Translations under genes and position numbers: made by a program
Notes under the pieces: generated by a model
Seen by the model: the letters and a program-made list of their open reading frames with translations, nothing else
Databases searched by the model: none
What the model was told of the DNA's origin: nothing
NCBI GenBank assembly: GCA_025267735.1
Contig: CM046299.1
Location: 35,292,887-35,356,886 of the forward strand
DNA from: Mactra quadrangularis
Lineage: Eukaryota > Mollusca > Bivalvia > Venerida > Mactridae
DNA: 64,000 nt
Reading direction: 5' to 3'
In this document: in pieces, positions 13,571-24,172 of the stretch
How positions within the stretch are numbered: the stretch's first letter is position 1
Layout of the letters: each line of letters begins with the position of its first letter

Positions 13571-13653
13571 ATATCCCTGACTTAACGCAAAACAGTCGTA
13601 ACTCACTCTCTTTATATATTGAGTTATGCCGTTTTGCGTTAAGCCCACGATAT
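13571..13653. repeat. 80-bp palindromic fold-back element, copy 3
   Basis: The arms CTTAACGCAAAACAGTCGTA and CCGTTTTGCGTTAAGCCCAC are near-perfect inverted copies around an AT spacer. This is the best preserved palindrome of the four-copy family. Confidence 0.75.
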
Positions 13654-15284
13654 ATAAACTAACATTTCTTTGTTTCCCTCTTTATGTACATCCACTTATA
13701 TTCCCCGTCTCTCTTTATGTTACCAATACCAATTGGTTATCATATTTGAACACTTTCAAAGTAAAAAAACCTGTGATAAAACATAGTGGAATATGATTAT
13801 ATTGATGCAGTGTGGGACATAACTTATTCGCAAATAAGTATGGCAAGCTATAGATGTATAAAGATAGTCAACAACAGAACAACATCATAAATCTTTTTAG
13901 TTGCTTAAATAAAAAATGTTTGCATTATTTTAAAAATAAATGTTTTTGCTACTGCTGATCTGTTTAATTGGGAAGGTAGTGGAGACTCACTGTCTTGACA
14001 TACAGCACAAACTTGCCCTGAAGCTACAATCTGTAGGTGGTGAGAGATGAAAATTACAAGTAATTCATAAATAGATAGAAACAATGAATAGATCAATACA
14101 ATGGAGTTCAAGAATACATGACTGTATTATTATGTTCAAGTCCCATGTTGTATTTACATATATATAAAATATGACATAATATCAATAAACAGTTTAATAA
14201 ATCAAGTTTGATCATGGTATAAGCTCAGTGATATATTGTATACAGCCAACCCTCTTAATATTAAATAAACCAATAGCCTGCCATGCAACATATTTTTGCA
14301 TCAAATTCAGACACACTTTCTGTTCAGGGAAATTAAGTTTTATGTGATACATGAAGGTGATATGTTTCATCAATAAATAATAAAGGAAGACTTGCATCAT
14401 GAAAACTACCCGTTAATATCATATATGTACATCAGATCTAAACTTCCAAATATTTGTATTCATTATCAATAATATAAATATTAACCAAATGAATACAGAA
14501 AACAATAAAACAACTATTTTTATAGTATTATACCACTAATATTGAGACAAAGCAAGCAATAGTACAATATTTTTACTGTTTACTTCTTACTATTGAAAAT
14601 CCAGATGAGAGTGCATTCAAAACTGCATTTTTCTAACTTATTCATACAATTACATAATAGATCATTTAAAGTACAAATATATATGAGTAAAGTTGATCAA
14701 AATAAGAGGTTGCACATACATTTATTCATTCTGCACATGCCTAAGCAAAAAAAAAACAGTACATCTTGCAATATATTGCAATACAGTTTTCACCATATTG
14801 TTACACCCCTAGAAAAAAGACATTAATGTTGATCCATAAACTAATTGACTATAAAATGTAGCATTTACATGTAACTTAAGTATTGTATGTTATAATCCTG
14901 TCAACAATACTGAAATGTGACATAATATCCATCGCGAAAAAATGTTGACTGATACACAATGATTAATACAGCTGTAACAAGTGTTCAGTAATATAGATCA
15001 GTGTACAATTAACAAATAAAATCTATATAATTAATGAATTGTACATAATAATCTAGGACTTCTTTTAAAATATCCCATTTATATCTTACATAAAGGGAAC
15101 GCCATAAAGGATATTATACAACATACCATCACAAGAAAAAGGTAACTTCTCAAATATCTATTGCATATTAGCATTGGTACATAGCTATCATGTAGGATTT
15201 CATCTGAGCCATTTTCTAGGTAAGGATATGTAAAATTAAAAATACAAAATAGAGAACATATACAGTTCGTACACAAAAAAACAA

Positions 15285-15556
15285 CAACACTAATTATGTA
15301 AACATAACAATAAACTAATCCACAACCAGGGAGGCTCAGGATGACAATAAAATATTATATAGTATTATTTTTAGAATGTTTTTATGAGTGTCCTGCAGGT
15401 GTAATGGTAAAGAGTTCTACTGTTACAAGCATGATTGACTAATGGGGTGGTGTTTTATTCACAACATTAATTTGTTAAACTTAGCTATTTAACCTATGTT
15501 TTCAATACTGCCCTACCTTTGGAATGGATTGGTTTATTTTAATGTTTACACAAACA
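15285..15556. repeat. duplicated non-coding segment, copy 2
   Basis: Collinear with 12165-12430, including ACAAGCATGATTGACTA, CAATACTGCCCTACCT and GGAATGGATTGGTTTATTTT. Several small gaps separate the two copies. Confidence 0.7.
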
Positions 15557-16238
15557 GCTGTTACTTTGTACTAACTAAAATTGTAAGTAGTAATAATATA
15601 AATAATAACAATAATAAATCATGTTAACAAAATGTCAATTATACCACGATGTTGCAGAATTATCAATCATGAGTTTAGCAATTGTCATAATTAAATCAAA
15701 ATTATATTTTTATGTCAAAGGAAACAATACAAGTGTGTTGCACACTGTCACATCTTCATAAATGTCAAACCATTTTAATATATAATTATATTAACATGAA
15801 ACATATTTATTTGAAAACTACTAGCTACAATATTTTGCCAAGGATTTAAAAATGTATGGCTAAAATTGTTGGGCATTCTAAAATAATTGTGACCCAATGA
15901 TAAAGGATTATTCTTCACTGCAGCTCATGTTCGTGAGTATTTTGCATAAATAAATGAAGCAGGAATTAATACATCATTTAAAATGGATCAATATCATACC
16001 TATAAATTTTATCCGTATTTACTTGTATGAAAAAAATCACTCTTACATAATTTTGTGGTTACTGTTATGACATAACCTGTACCATATTCAAACATTGTTG
16101 TGAAATGAAACCAGACACAGATGCACCCCTTAGAGCATTAACAGTCCTTGTATATTGCATCATTTGAATTCTTCATGAGCCATTAGCTCAAATAGAAGTC
16201 CTCAGCAAATCTCTGACTAGCTGAACAACTTATACAAG

Positions 16239-18100
16239 CAGGGTTGGCGCTGGGTCATAAGAAGTTGTCGCCAACATTTTCGCCAAATGAAAAAAGTTGT
16301 CGCCACTTTGGGGCCATTGGAGCCAACAAAATTTGTTACGGTTTAACAAATTTATCAGAGCATCAACGCAAATTATTGTTGTATGAAGACAGCAAGCACA
16401 CCTTCATTGTAGTCTAGCTCTCCTGAACTCTTGTTTGTATCTTAATTATTGTATTATTTTTTAATTTGCAGATTTTTCATTTTTTACATAAATAAAGCAA
16501 GAGCAGTCAATGTCACGTAAATGCATATGCCGAAATGATAGAATAGATTCGTATAGAATGTCAGAAGCACCAATTATTTCACACACAATTGTAGAATTTC
16601 TTATGTTTCACTTCTGATTAAACCCATTAGTTGCGTCATAAATCACTATCATCTTATCATGACTGACAATTAAAGTCGAATAACTCAGAATTCCAACAAA
16701 ACAAAACTCAAAATAATTAGAATTTGAATGTAAACTAATTAATTCATTTAATTTACATTAAAAATTAATTAATACACCCGCAATGTTTGGTTACTCAGTT
16801 AAATTACTTTACACAAATTCCTCAGAACATTGTGATTTTGTATCAAACTGTAACCTAAAATAATCTTTTTGTCATTTCAATAGAAAATGTCTCCTTTCTG
16901 GTTGAGTCTAAATGATTGCAGGTATATCTTCTTGGAAAATATCAATGTCCTCAATTTTGACCTTTCTTTGTTAAAATATGTTTTATCATATTCGTTGGCT
17001 ATCATACTTTTTCCTTAAATATTACTTTTCATGTAGCAATGCATACTTAATATTGATTTTTAGAGTCTGTTACACGACTTTAATTGATTATGTGACTAAA
17101 ACTTATTATTATTTTCACAAATTCAATTTGTCGAAACCAACCTGTGTTTATTCTTAAGATAGAAAAATAGAGGGGATTTCTTTTTTACTTTTGCTAAATT
17201 ATGAAGAACTGTTACTCAAAACAATAGTATTATTAAATTACAAACGTAGATTTAACAATGAATCACCCGAATTGGCGATAGCGTCGGTCGCGAAAATACG
17301 TGACATAATGACATGATGATTGAAGGGATTTCATTTTTACGAAATAATATTACTAAGTATAATTATTTACTATATTTGTTATCGAAAGTGAAAACAAAAA
17401 AAGATTGTACGATAATTTTCTGATGGAATTTAAAAATTTTGATTATTCAACCAGAAATTATTGTTATTGTCACCTTTTATTGACTTAAAAACCTGCCAAT
17501 TACGCCTATTTACAACACGCTCAAATTTAATACAATTATCTTCTCTAAACAGTTTAAACCACTGAAATTATTGCAATATCACAGTTTGTCACAAGTTTGT
17601 TAATTGCAACCGTTTGATTACGTAAGCAATGTTATCGAGCCGAGGTGTTACACTATTGATTTTTAGAGGACGCCGATTGGTTGATAATGCATATCACTAA
17701 GCTTAAGCTCCGCCTATTAATAGAATATACGTAATTGTCAATAATTGTTTGACGCATGGCTGAGCATTTAACATCAGGGGACATCGATGTCATATACAGC
17801 GAGACACTAATTATCGGCCTATGAAGCATGTATACTAACAGCACCTCCCGCTGAGCGGATGTGTCAATTACATCAAAAGGCGAACATCACAAACGCTCTG
17901 TCTGTCGTTATCAATTAAATCAATATCTTATCACTTGCGAATATGAACTTTGCCACTTACGATATCAAAACTTACATCAAAGAAAATTTATACCGGCCGA
18001 TTTTTTTGTCGCCGCGAAATTCGCCAATTTTTCAAAATTGGCGCCAGAAATTAAATTTTATCGCATTTGGCGAATTTGGCGATCGGCAGCGCGAACCCTG
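16239..18100. mobile_element. 1.86-kb non-autonomous TIR element, CAGGGTT family, copy 1
   Basis: The ends are CAGGGTTGGCGCTG and, inverted, CAGGGTTCGCGCTG. The 6-bp sequence TACAAG flanks both sides (16233-16238 and 18101-18106), a clean target duplication. The interior shares several blocks with the element at 28962-31215, including GGCGATAG.GTCGGTCGCGAAAA and GGACGCCGATTGGT, so the two are one family. Blocks rich in TTGGCG/CGCCAA lie near both ends. No transposase is visible. A 6-bp duplication does not fit typical hAT (8 bp) or Tc1 (TA); IS3EU or Dada would fit the length. Confidence 0.8.
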
Positions 18101-18187
18101 TACAAGATATGGAAATCAAACTAAAGAGTCTGAACATAATTTAAACATTAGAAGTATTACATAATAACTATAATAAACAATAAGATC

Positions 18188-18268
18188 ACAGGTTTAGCGG
18201 AAAATGGTTGTAACTCAATATAAGAAAAAAGTGAGTTAAAACTGTTTCGTGCTAAACCAGCAAAATAT
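18188..18268. repeat. 80-bp palindromic fold-back element, copy 4
   Basis: The arms GGTTTAGCGGAAAATGGTTG and AACTGTTTCGTGCTAAACCA are a diverged copy of the family seen at 2674, 9392 and 13571. Confidence 0.6.
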
Positions 18269-19324
18269 ATATATAGAGAAAGAGAGTACACTACCAACAT
18301 AAAACACACAGTCATGTAGCACCATTCTTACATTATGTAAGTATATAGGGAATAGTGGAAGTCAATTATATATAACATATATTTTATACAGACATGTCAT
18401 AATAATGTCGAATCTAAAAATCTACCTATACATCATCAATTCAAAGTTTCACACTTTTATATATTATAACTGAATGTACCTAGTTTATACAGGTGACTAT
18501 GTACAACAATGCTATATTCAAAAAGTATATTACATAAATACACGTTCCGTTTTAACACTCAATCTATTGTGATATTTAATTGATTAGAAAAGTCATATCA
18601 GCAGACATGGTTTGAAAATGATTATTTAATTTATAATTAATTTATACTATAAAACTCAAGTAACTGAAGGTAAATTTTTTTTTTGGATTTTGTAATTTAT
18701 CAGAAACAATCCATATAAAACTAACATATGTTACAATTGGTGAATTATAAGATAGTTGTGTTGTACAAGAGAAACATTTAAGCACATCAATATGAGTTAA
18801 GTTTAAGGTGGATCCTTTTAGTAGTTGCAAAGATATATAAATGCTGCACCAAAAACTTGCGTAAGAGTATAAATGGGTCATAATTCAATTAATTTTTTAT
18901 GCTAGAGTTATGCAACTTGTATTTGACCTCAAATGATGTGTGAAGCAGGTGGAAGTCACTAGTTTCCAAAGATATAAAAATGTTGCACCTTTATACCTTA
19001 ATTATGAAGTGTTGAGCAGATGCTAATGTACAATCAAGTAAGACATCCCAAGTATTCTCTGACCTCATAAGAAGTCAAAGACAGTATATAACACAATTTA
19101 TATGTATGACATTAAAACAGATCAAATCAATTAAGATGTAAAACAAATATATCTTTATATAAACATACATGTGTATGAACATAAATGATTAAATATTCCC
19201 TGTACAAAGTAAAAGGATATTTTTACAATAAAAATTTACAAATACTTCTATCTTTAAAGTCAAACTGTCATGAACCTGTATTGACTGTAGTAACTAAATC
19301 ATATTGGCACCAAATGTTAACATT

Positions 19325-22300
19325 TTAATGATCATGCATAGAAAAATTAAGAGGTGGAATGAATGAGGGATGCCCATGACTGTGGAATGGTCCAGCCATA
19401 GATGTATTCATACGTCCATCAAAACCATGATGATTCGGCCCCAAAATGCTATTTATAGACATGACTGACGGATGGCCCCTATTATACTGATGATGATGCT
19501 GCATGGCATTATGGTCCATACCTTGATGTTGTAACATAGAGTTAGTATGAGGGAATTTGATAGGTGAAATATTGAGTGAAGATTCATTTTGTGGAGCACC
19601 ATCAGTTATAATATTATTTAAACTAAAGTTAGCCATGTGTGGAGCTGTATGAGGTGTAAGTTGTGGACCATTGCCATGGTTACCATGTAGAGGATTCATG
19701 TTCATACCAAAACCAGGCTGAAAATTTAAACCTAAACTATTTTGTGCACCTCTAGGAAACAAATATGGAGAACTGAAATCATTAGTCTTTGGCATTGGAG
19801 TACTTGAATTAGGAAATCTAGGACCAGGTCCAAATATGTTACCTGGTAAGAATGGTGAACCTTCATGTTGCATTCTTGACTGTGGTGATAAGTTCTGCAT
19901 AGGAAAGAATGGAGTCATACTTCTATTAGTCTCAAATATAGAATTAGATAAGTTACTATCAACTTCCATAAATGGTAAAGTTTTAGATTTTTTAGAAGAT
20001 TGAGGTTTATTACGTGATTGTTGTTTCTGTTGCCTAGAGACGCCACTAGCTGTAGCTGATTGGCCTTGTTGATTACCATGTGGTGTTGTAGCTCTATGAG
20101 ATTGTTGATTAGATTGTCTAGGACCTTGTGATGGTGGTGCAGTCTGTGGACCTCCCATAGGAACTAATGGTGGAGCAGATTGTTTCTGTGGAGGTTTTAC
20201 TACACTAGATTGAGATGGTGTATTGGCTGACTTTCTACCACTTGAATTTACTGGAGTATGACTCAATGGTTGGGTACCAGAATTATCACGACTAAAACTA
20301 GGTGGACCATTATCAAACCTTCCAGGATATGTTCCAGTCATAGAATTAAAACCTTGTGATGCCGTGGGTGGTGGGAATGGATTGTCATAGGGTGATCTAT
20401 TAGTCATGTTTCTAGATCTATCATCTGGTGGCATCATGACAGGATGATGTAATGGTGGTGTATTCAATGATTTAGAGGAGGAATAGTTAGGTGGATAGTA
20501 AGATTGTGAATTATTCATCATTTGTGGAGATCTATCCATTGTGTTATTACGTTTGTCACTCATTGAAGGTTGACTGCTACGTGTATGAGAATTATTCATA
20601 TCCATCATTTTATCTTGAGATGATTTCCTCATTTGATCAGATGTATTTTTACCAACATTAGATTTCATTTGGTTGTCATGGAAATAGTTGCCATCTGTAC
20701 CACTACTAGAATTAGGGAAAGATGAGAATGGTTCTTGTATTGTAGCAGGACCCTGACTTTTGTTCATTTTCTGTTTACTACAAGATGGTTTACTACCTTG
20801 ATCTCGATTATTATCATCAGAGATGATAGAATTTTTATCATTATGTTGTTGCATTGTATCACCTCTAGACATAGAATTAGAATCAACACGAGATAGATTA
20901 GAACCACTAGAATGCATAGCAGTATTATTTCTCTGTATTACATTGTTGTTAGCATTACTTTGATCATATAAGTCCATGTTAGGTATAGATGCTGGTAAAC
21001 TAGTTTGTGAAGCTGGTACAGACGATGATGATGATAGAACTGAAGGAAAGAATGGAAACTGGTGATGACCTAAACCACTAGCACTAGTAGTAACAGTAGA
21101 TGATGTAGACGACAATGAGAATGAAAATGATGAAGACATATTGGATGCTACTGATGATGAATTCTCAATATAACTACTGGGTATATTACTGGTGATTGGT
21201 TGAAGATTTAGACCTATGTTAGCAAAGTTAAAACCATCAGGAGAGCTCTCAGATTGAAGTCTAGAAAAGTCAGAGGATGGATTACCAAGTTCTGCACTAG
21301 AAATCAGATCAGAGTGAGACACCAGAGAGTCAGGCCTTGTTCTTATACCATCATCCCTACTAGACTGAACAAAACTATCAACTGAATAAGCATTGTTATT
21401 ATTGTTATTATTACGTAATTTTGACATATTAGAAGTATCAGGTTTTTGATTCAGAGTAGATATATTCACATTTGGTGGGGATTTAATTACTTTCTCAGTC
21501 TGTGAATTAAACATTGCATCAGCTGAACAGGGTACTGAATAATTATTCATAGTATTACTTGAACAAGCCACTGTATCCTTAGGAGGAATTGGTAATGGAC
21601 CAAAGTTAGGATCACTGGGATATTGGTTACCATATCTATTGTTTTGTGAAGAATTTATTGAACTTGGAGTTCTTTGAGCGGACACTATCATATTGTTTGC
21701 ACTTGACACAACAACATTTGGATTAACAAACTTTTTATCCATGTTTGAACCTGATACTCTGTTATTACTAGAATGGGATACGTGAGAACCATTGCTAGGT
21801 GTATTCACTAAATTGTCTGACACTTTCTTCTTACTTTGATTAGAATCTTCAGGCAACTTTGTTTCACATGTTAACTTCTTTGTATCCTGATGAGCAGCGG
21901 GAGATATAGATTTAGCTGATGTTATAACACTCATAGATTGAGTGTTACCTATGGATGATATTGTTTTATTACTATCCATGTTAGTATCTAGAGACATAAA
22001 GGAGTCAGTAGAAGCATCGGACAATGGCACTGTATTTAAGGCACTATAAGAGTTCACTTTCATTTTATCCTGTTTTTCACCAGGAGATCTCTTCTTCAAT
22101 GGTGATATCTCAGTATATTGTTTGGGAGAAGATCTTAATAGATCATCATCCCCCATCACAGTCTGACTTGGTGATACAATACTTAACTTAGGTGACACTA
22201 AATCTGATGTGAATGAACTCTGTCTAGGAGAAACCATACTGGCACTTTTTGGAGATATTATATTATCTTTTGGAGACACTGTGACCTCTGTAGTACTTGA

Positions 22301-24172
22301 CTGAATATTCAGTTTTGGAGAGAGTTGAGGAAGAGGTTTCTGATTATTTTGTGTCTGAACTCCATCTGAGCGAGGCTGTTTCTTTGGTGGAATTGGTACA
22401 CCAAATATACTTGTAGTTGTATCAATGTCAGGCATACTTGGAAGAGATGATTTATTCTGGCAAGCATCAGAAAGATTGTCTTTCTCTGTTCCAACAAATG
22501 ATCGTTTACCTGGTGAAGTTAACTCCTTCATATCAAAAAGTGACTCATTACTATTAACATCATTTCCAACTTTTTGTGAACTGTTTTCACTGTCTTTGGA
22601 ATTTTTAGCACTTTTTGATGTCTTTTTAGATTTGTTTTGAGCACTAACCTTAAACTTTGAATCATTTTTTCCTCCCAAACTCTCCTCTGATTCATTTTGT
22701 ACAAGTTCATTCTGTGATGGTGTTGAAGATCTAGGAGTAGTAAAGTCTTTACCATTTAAAGGTAACATTAATGGCACTACATCATCACTATCGTCAAAGT
22801 CATAAACTGATAATGTAGTAGGCATACTGAGTATTTCTTTAGACTGCATTGTGTTTTTAACAGATTCCTTTCCTTCCTTTCCACTTTTACGTTTCTTCAA
22901 TTGTGGTTCACTCTCTAGATCAGAGGCTTTACTTCGCTTTGATTTAGATTTTTTGTTCACTTTAGAATTGTTAACATTTTCATTAACAGACGAGCCTAAT
23001 TGTTCAACTTGGTCTAAAACATCAGATAAATCATTCTCATTAAATGTTATATTTTCTGGTATATGTATTAAGGTACTTTCTATATCCATTTGAGAATCTG
23101 AATCTGCTTTATCTAGTTCTAAGACAGGGTTATCTTTCACTGCTGCAACCTTCTTAGATTTGCTATTTTTTGCACTATTTGATTTCACATTGGCTTTAGA
23201 ATCACTTTTCTTATTTTCGACATTTTTACCCCCAGATACCTTACTTTTCTTATTATTTTTACTAGGCTCAATAGCAAAAATTCCATTTTTGTCAGTTGAC
23301 ATTATTTGTTCATTTTCACTAAATTTAATACCAGCTATTTCCTCAAATGTGGCTGACAATGATGTAACACTATCAGTAGTTGATTTATCAGATTTTTCAA
23401 TTGTATTCACAACCTTATTATCAGTAACAGACTTAGTTGAATCATCAACAGAGTTGATACCTAGCATGTTATCTTGTAAAGATCTAGCAGTATTTACAGT
23501 AACTGTTTCAGTTGCTGATTTATTGGAACGTTTACTTGGTGATTTAGATTCATCATCAATCTCTGTAGCACTAGTATCAATATGTAATGGATTATCTTCA
23601 TTAGCAGGATTATAGAATCCAGCAGTAGTGACACTAGGCATGTCACCAGAAGGTGGAGAAAATATAGATTCAGCTGCTTTAGCTAATATATCAGTAGATT
23701 CACTGGATACAGCTGATGATACTTCAGGATCTGTTGTTGATTCAGGTATCTGTATTTGTAAACTATCAGACAATGAATCTGCTGGCACTGTCTCCTTATT
23801 TTTGGCATTTGACTTCTGAGCAGGTCGTTTCTTTTTACTAGGTGTGCTTGAAGATTTCTGACCATCTCCACCGAGAGGTTTTGGACAAATTGCTCTTTGA
23901 TTAGCATTGTTCTTGGACTTACTTTTACTACCAGTAACATTACTAGATGTTTGTGTAACAGTAGGAGTTACACTAGATGCTGAAGATGCCATGATAACAT
24001 TGTTAAGACTTTGTTGTGATGTAGTCTGTTGTCCTGGCTGTACTGTACCATATACTTGCATTGTAACAGGATCTAATAGTACAGTGGTTGGTTGACCATT
24101 TACTGGTAAACTTAACAATATTGGAGTACCAGTTGGTTTGGCTCCCTGTTGAGTGATTCCACTACTGTTTAT
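19325..24172 (-). CDS. USF3: USF3 coding exon 9: long disordered C-terminus and stop
   Basis: 4848 nt, one uninterrupted frame from acceptor TTCCAG at 24173 to TAA at 19325-19327, encoding residues 695-2309. S/N/P/Q-rich with lysine-rich patches (SKSKSK, KSKRSK). An SP(K/R) cluster lies near residues 1313-1395. Two similar motifs, FGVPIPPK near 1291 and FGPLPIPPK near 1555, are present. The tail ends PSFIPPLNFSMHDH. A large terminal exon carrying most of the protein is also the arrangement of vertebrate USF3. Several antisense ORFs inside are shadows. Confidence 0.9.
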   Translation of the reverse strand: MNSSGITQQGAKPTGTPILLSLPVNGQPTTVLLDPVTMQVYGTVQPGQQTTSQQSLNNVIMASSASSVTPTVTQTSSNVTGSKSKSKNNANQRAICPKPLGGDGQKSSSTPSKKKRPAQKSNAKNKETVPADSLSDSLQIQIPESTTDPEVSSAVSSESTDILAKAAESIFSPPSGDMPSVTTAGFYNPANEDNPLHIDTSATEIDDESKSPSKRSNKSATETVTVNTARSLQDNMLGINSVDDSTKSVTDNKVVNTIEKSDKSTTDSVTSLSATFEEIAGIKFSENEQIMSTDKNGIFAIEPSKNNKKSKVSGGKNVENKKSDSKANVKSNSAKNSKSKKVAAVKDNPVLELDKADSDSQMDIESTLIHIPENITFNENDLSDVLDQVEQLGSSVNENVNNSKVNKKSKSKRSKASDLESEPQLKKRKSGKEGKESVKNTMQSKEILSMPTTLSVYDFDDSDDVVPLMLPLNGKDFTTPRSSTPSQNELVQNESEESLGGKNDSKFKVSAQNKSKKTSKSAKNSKDSENSSQKVGNDVNSNESLFDMKELTSPGKRSFVGTEKDNLSDACQNKSSLPSMPDIDTTTSIFGVPIPPKKQPRSDGVQTQNNQKPLPQLSPKLNIQSSTTEVTVSPKDNIISPKSASMVSPRQSSFTSDLVSPKLSIVSPSQTVMGDDDLLRSSPKQYTEISPLKKRSPGEKQDKMKVNSYSALNTVPLSDASTDSFMSLDTNMDSNKTISSIGNTQSMSVITSAKSISPAAHQDTKKLTCETKLPEDSNQSKKKVSDNLVNTPSNGSHVSHSSNNRVSGSNMDKKFVNPNVVVSSANNMIVSAQRTPSSINSSQNNRYGNQYPSDPNFGPLPIPPKDTVACSSNTMNNYSVPCSADAMFNSQTEKVIKSPPNVNISTLNQKPDTSNMSKLRNNNNNNNAYSVDSFVQSSRDDGIRTRPDSLVSHSDLISSAELGNPSSDFSRLQSESSPDGFNFANIGLNLQPITSNIPSSYIENSSSVASNMSSSFSFSLSSTSSTVTTSASGLGHHQFPFFPSVLSSSSSVPASQTSLPASIPNMDLYDQSNANNNVIQRNNTAMHSSGSNLSRVDSNSMSRGDTMQQHNDKNSIISDDNNRDQGSKPSCSKQKMNKSQGPATIQEPFSSFPNSSSGTDGNYFHDNQMKSNVGKNTSDQMRKSSQDKMMDMNNSHTRSSQPSMSDKRNNTMDRSPQMMNNSQSYYPPNYSSSKSLNTPPLHHPVMMPPDDRSRNMTNRSPYDNPFPPPTASQGFNSMTGTYPGRFDNGPPSFSRDNSGTQPLSHTPVNSSGRKSANTPSQSSVVKPPQKQSAPPLVPMGGPQTAPPSQGPRQSNQQSHRATTPHGNQQGQSATASGVSRQQKQQSRNKPQSSKKSKTLPFMEVDSNLSNSIFETNRSMTPFFPMQNLSPQSRMQHEGSPFLPGNIFGPGPRFPNSSTPMPKTNDFSSPYLFPRGAQNSLGLNFQPGFGMNMNPLHGNHGNGPQLTPHTAPHMANFSLNNIITDGAPQNESSLNISPIKFPHTNSMLQHQGMDHNAMQHHHQYNRGHPSVMSINSILGPNHHGFDGRMNTSMAGPFHSHGHPSFIPPLNFSMHDH

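Larger units (their letters stand above)
10500..19324 (-). other. A/C-rich non-coding stretch downstream of USF3, possible long 3' UTR
   Basis: No coding exon was found between the USF3 stop codon at 19325 and about 10.5 kb. The + strand is A-rich here, so the USF3-sense strand is T-rich, mirroring 1-9.3 kb. This fits a long minus-strand 3' UTR. A minus-strand AATAAA is present at about 10385, but its use cannot be judged from sequence alone. The stretch contains the 1.86-kb TIR element (16239-18100), so at least part may be intergenic. Confidence 0.3.

Noticed and set aside
22425..24095. Several + strand ORFs antisense to USF3 exon 9, the longest 151 codons at 23160-23615
   Set aside because: They lie opposite a serine/lysine-rich coding exon, whose codon use leaves the complementary frames open. 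No splice context or domain; shadows.
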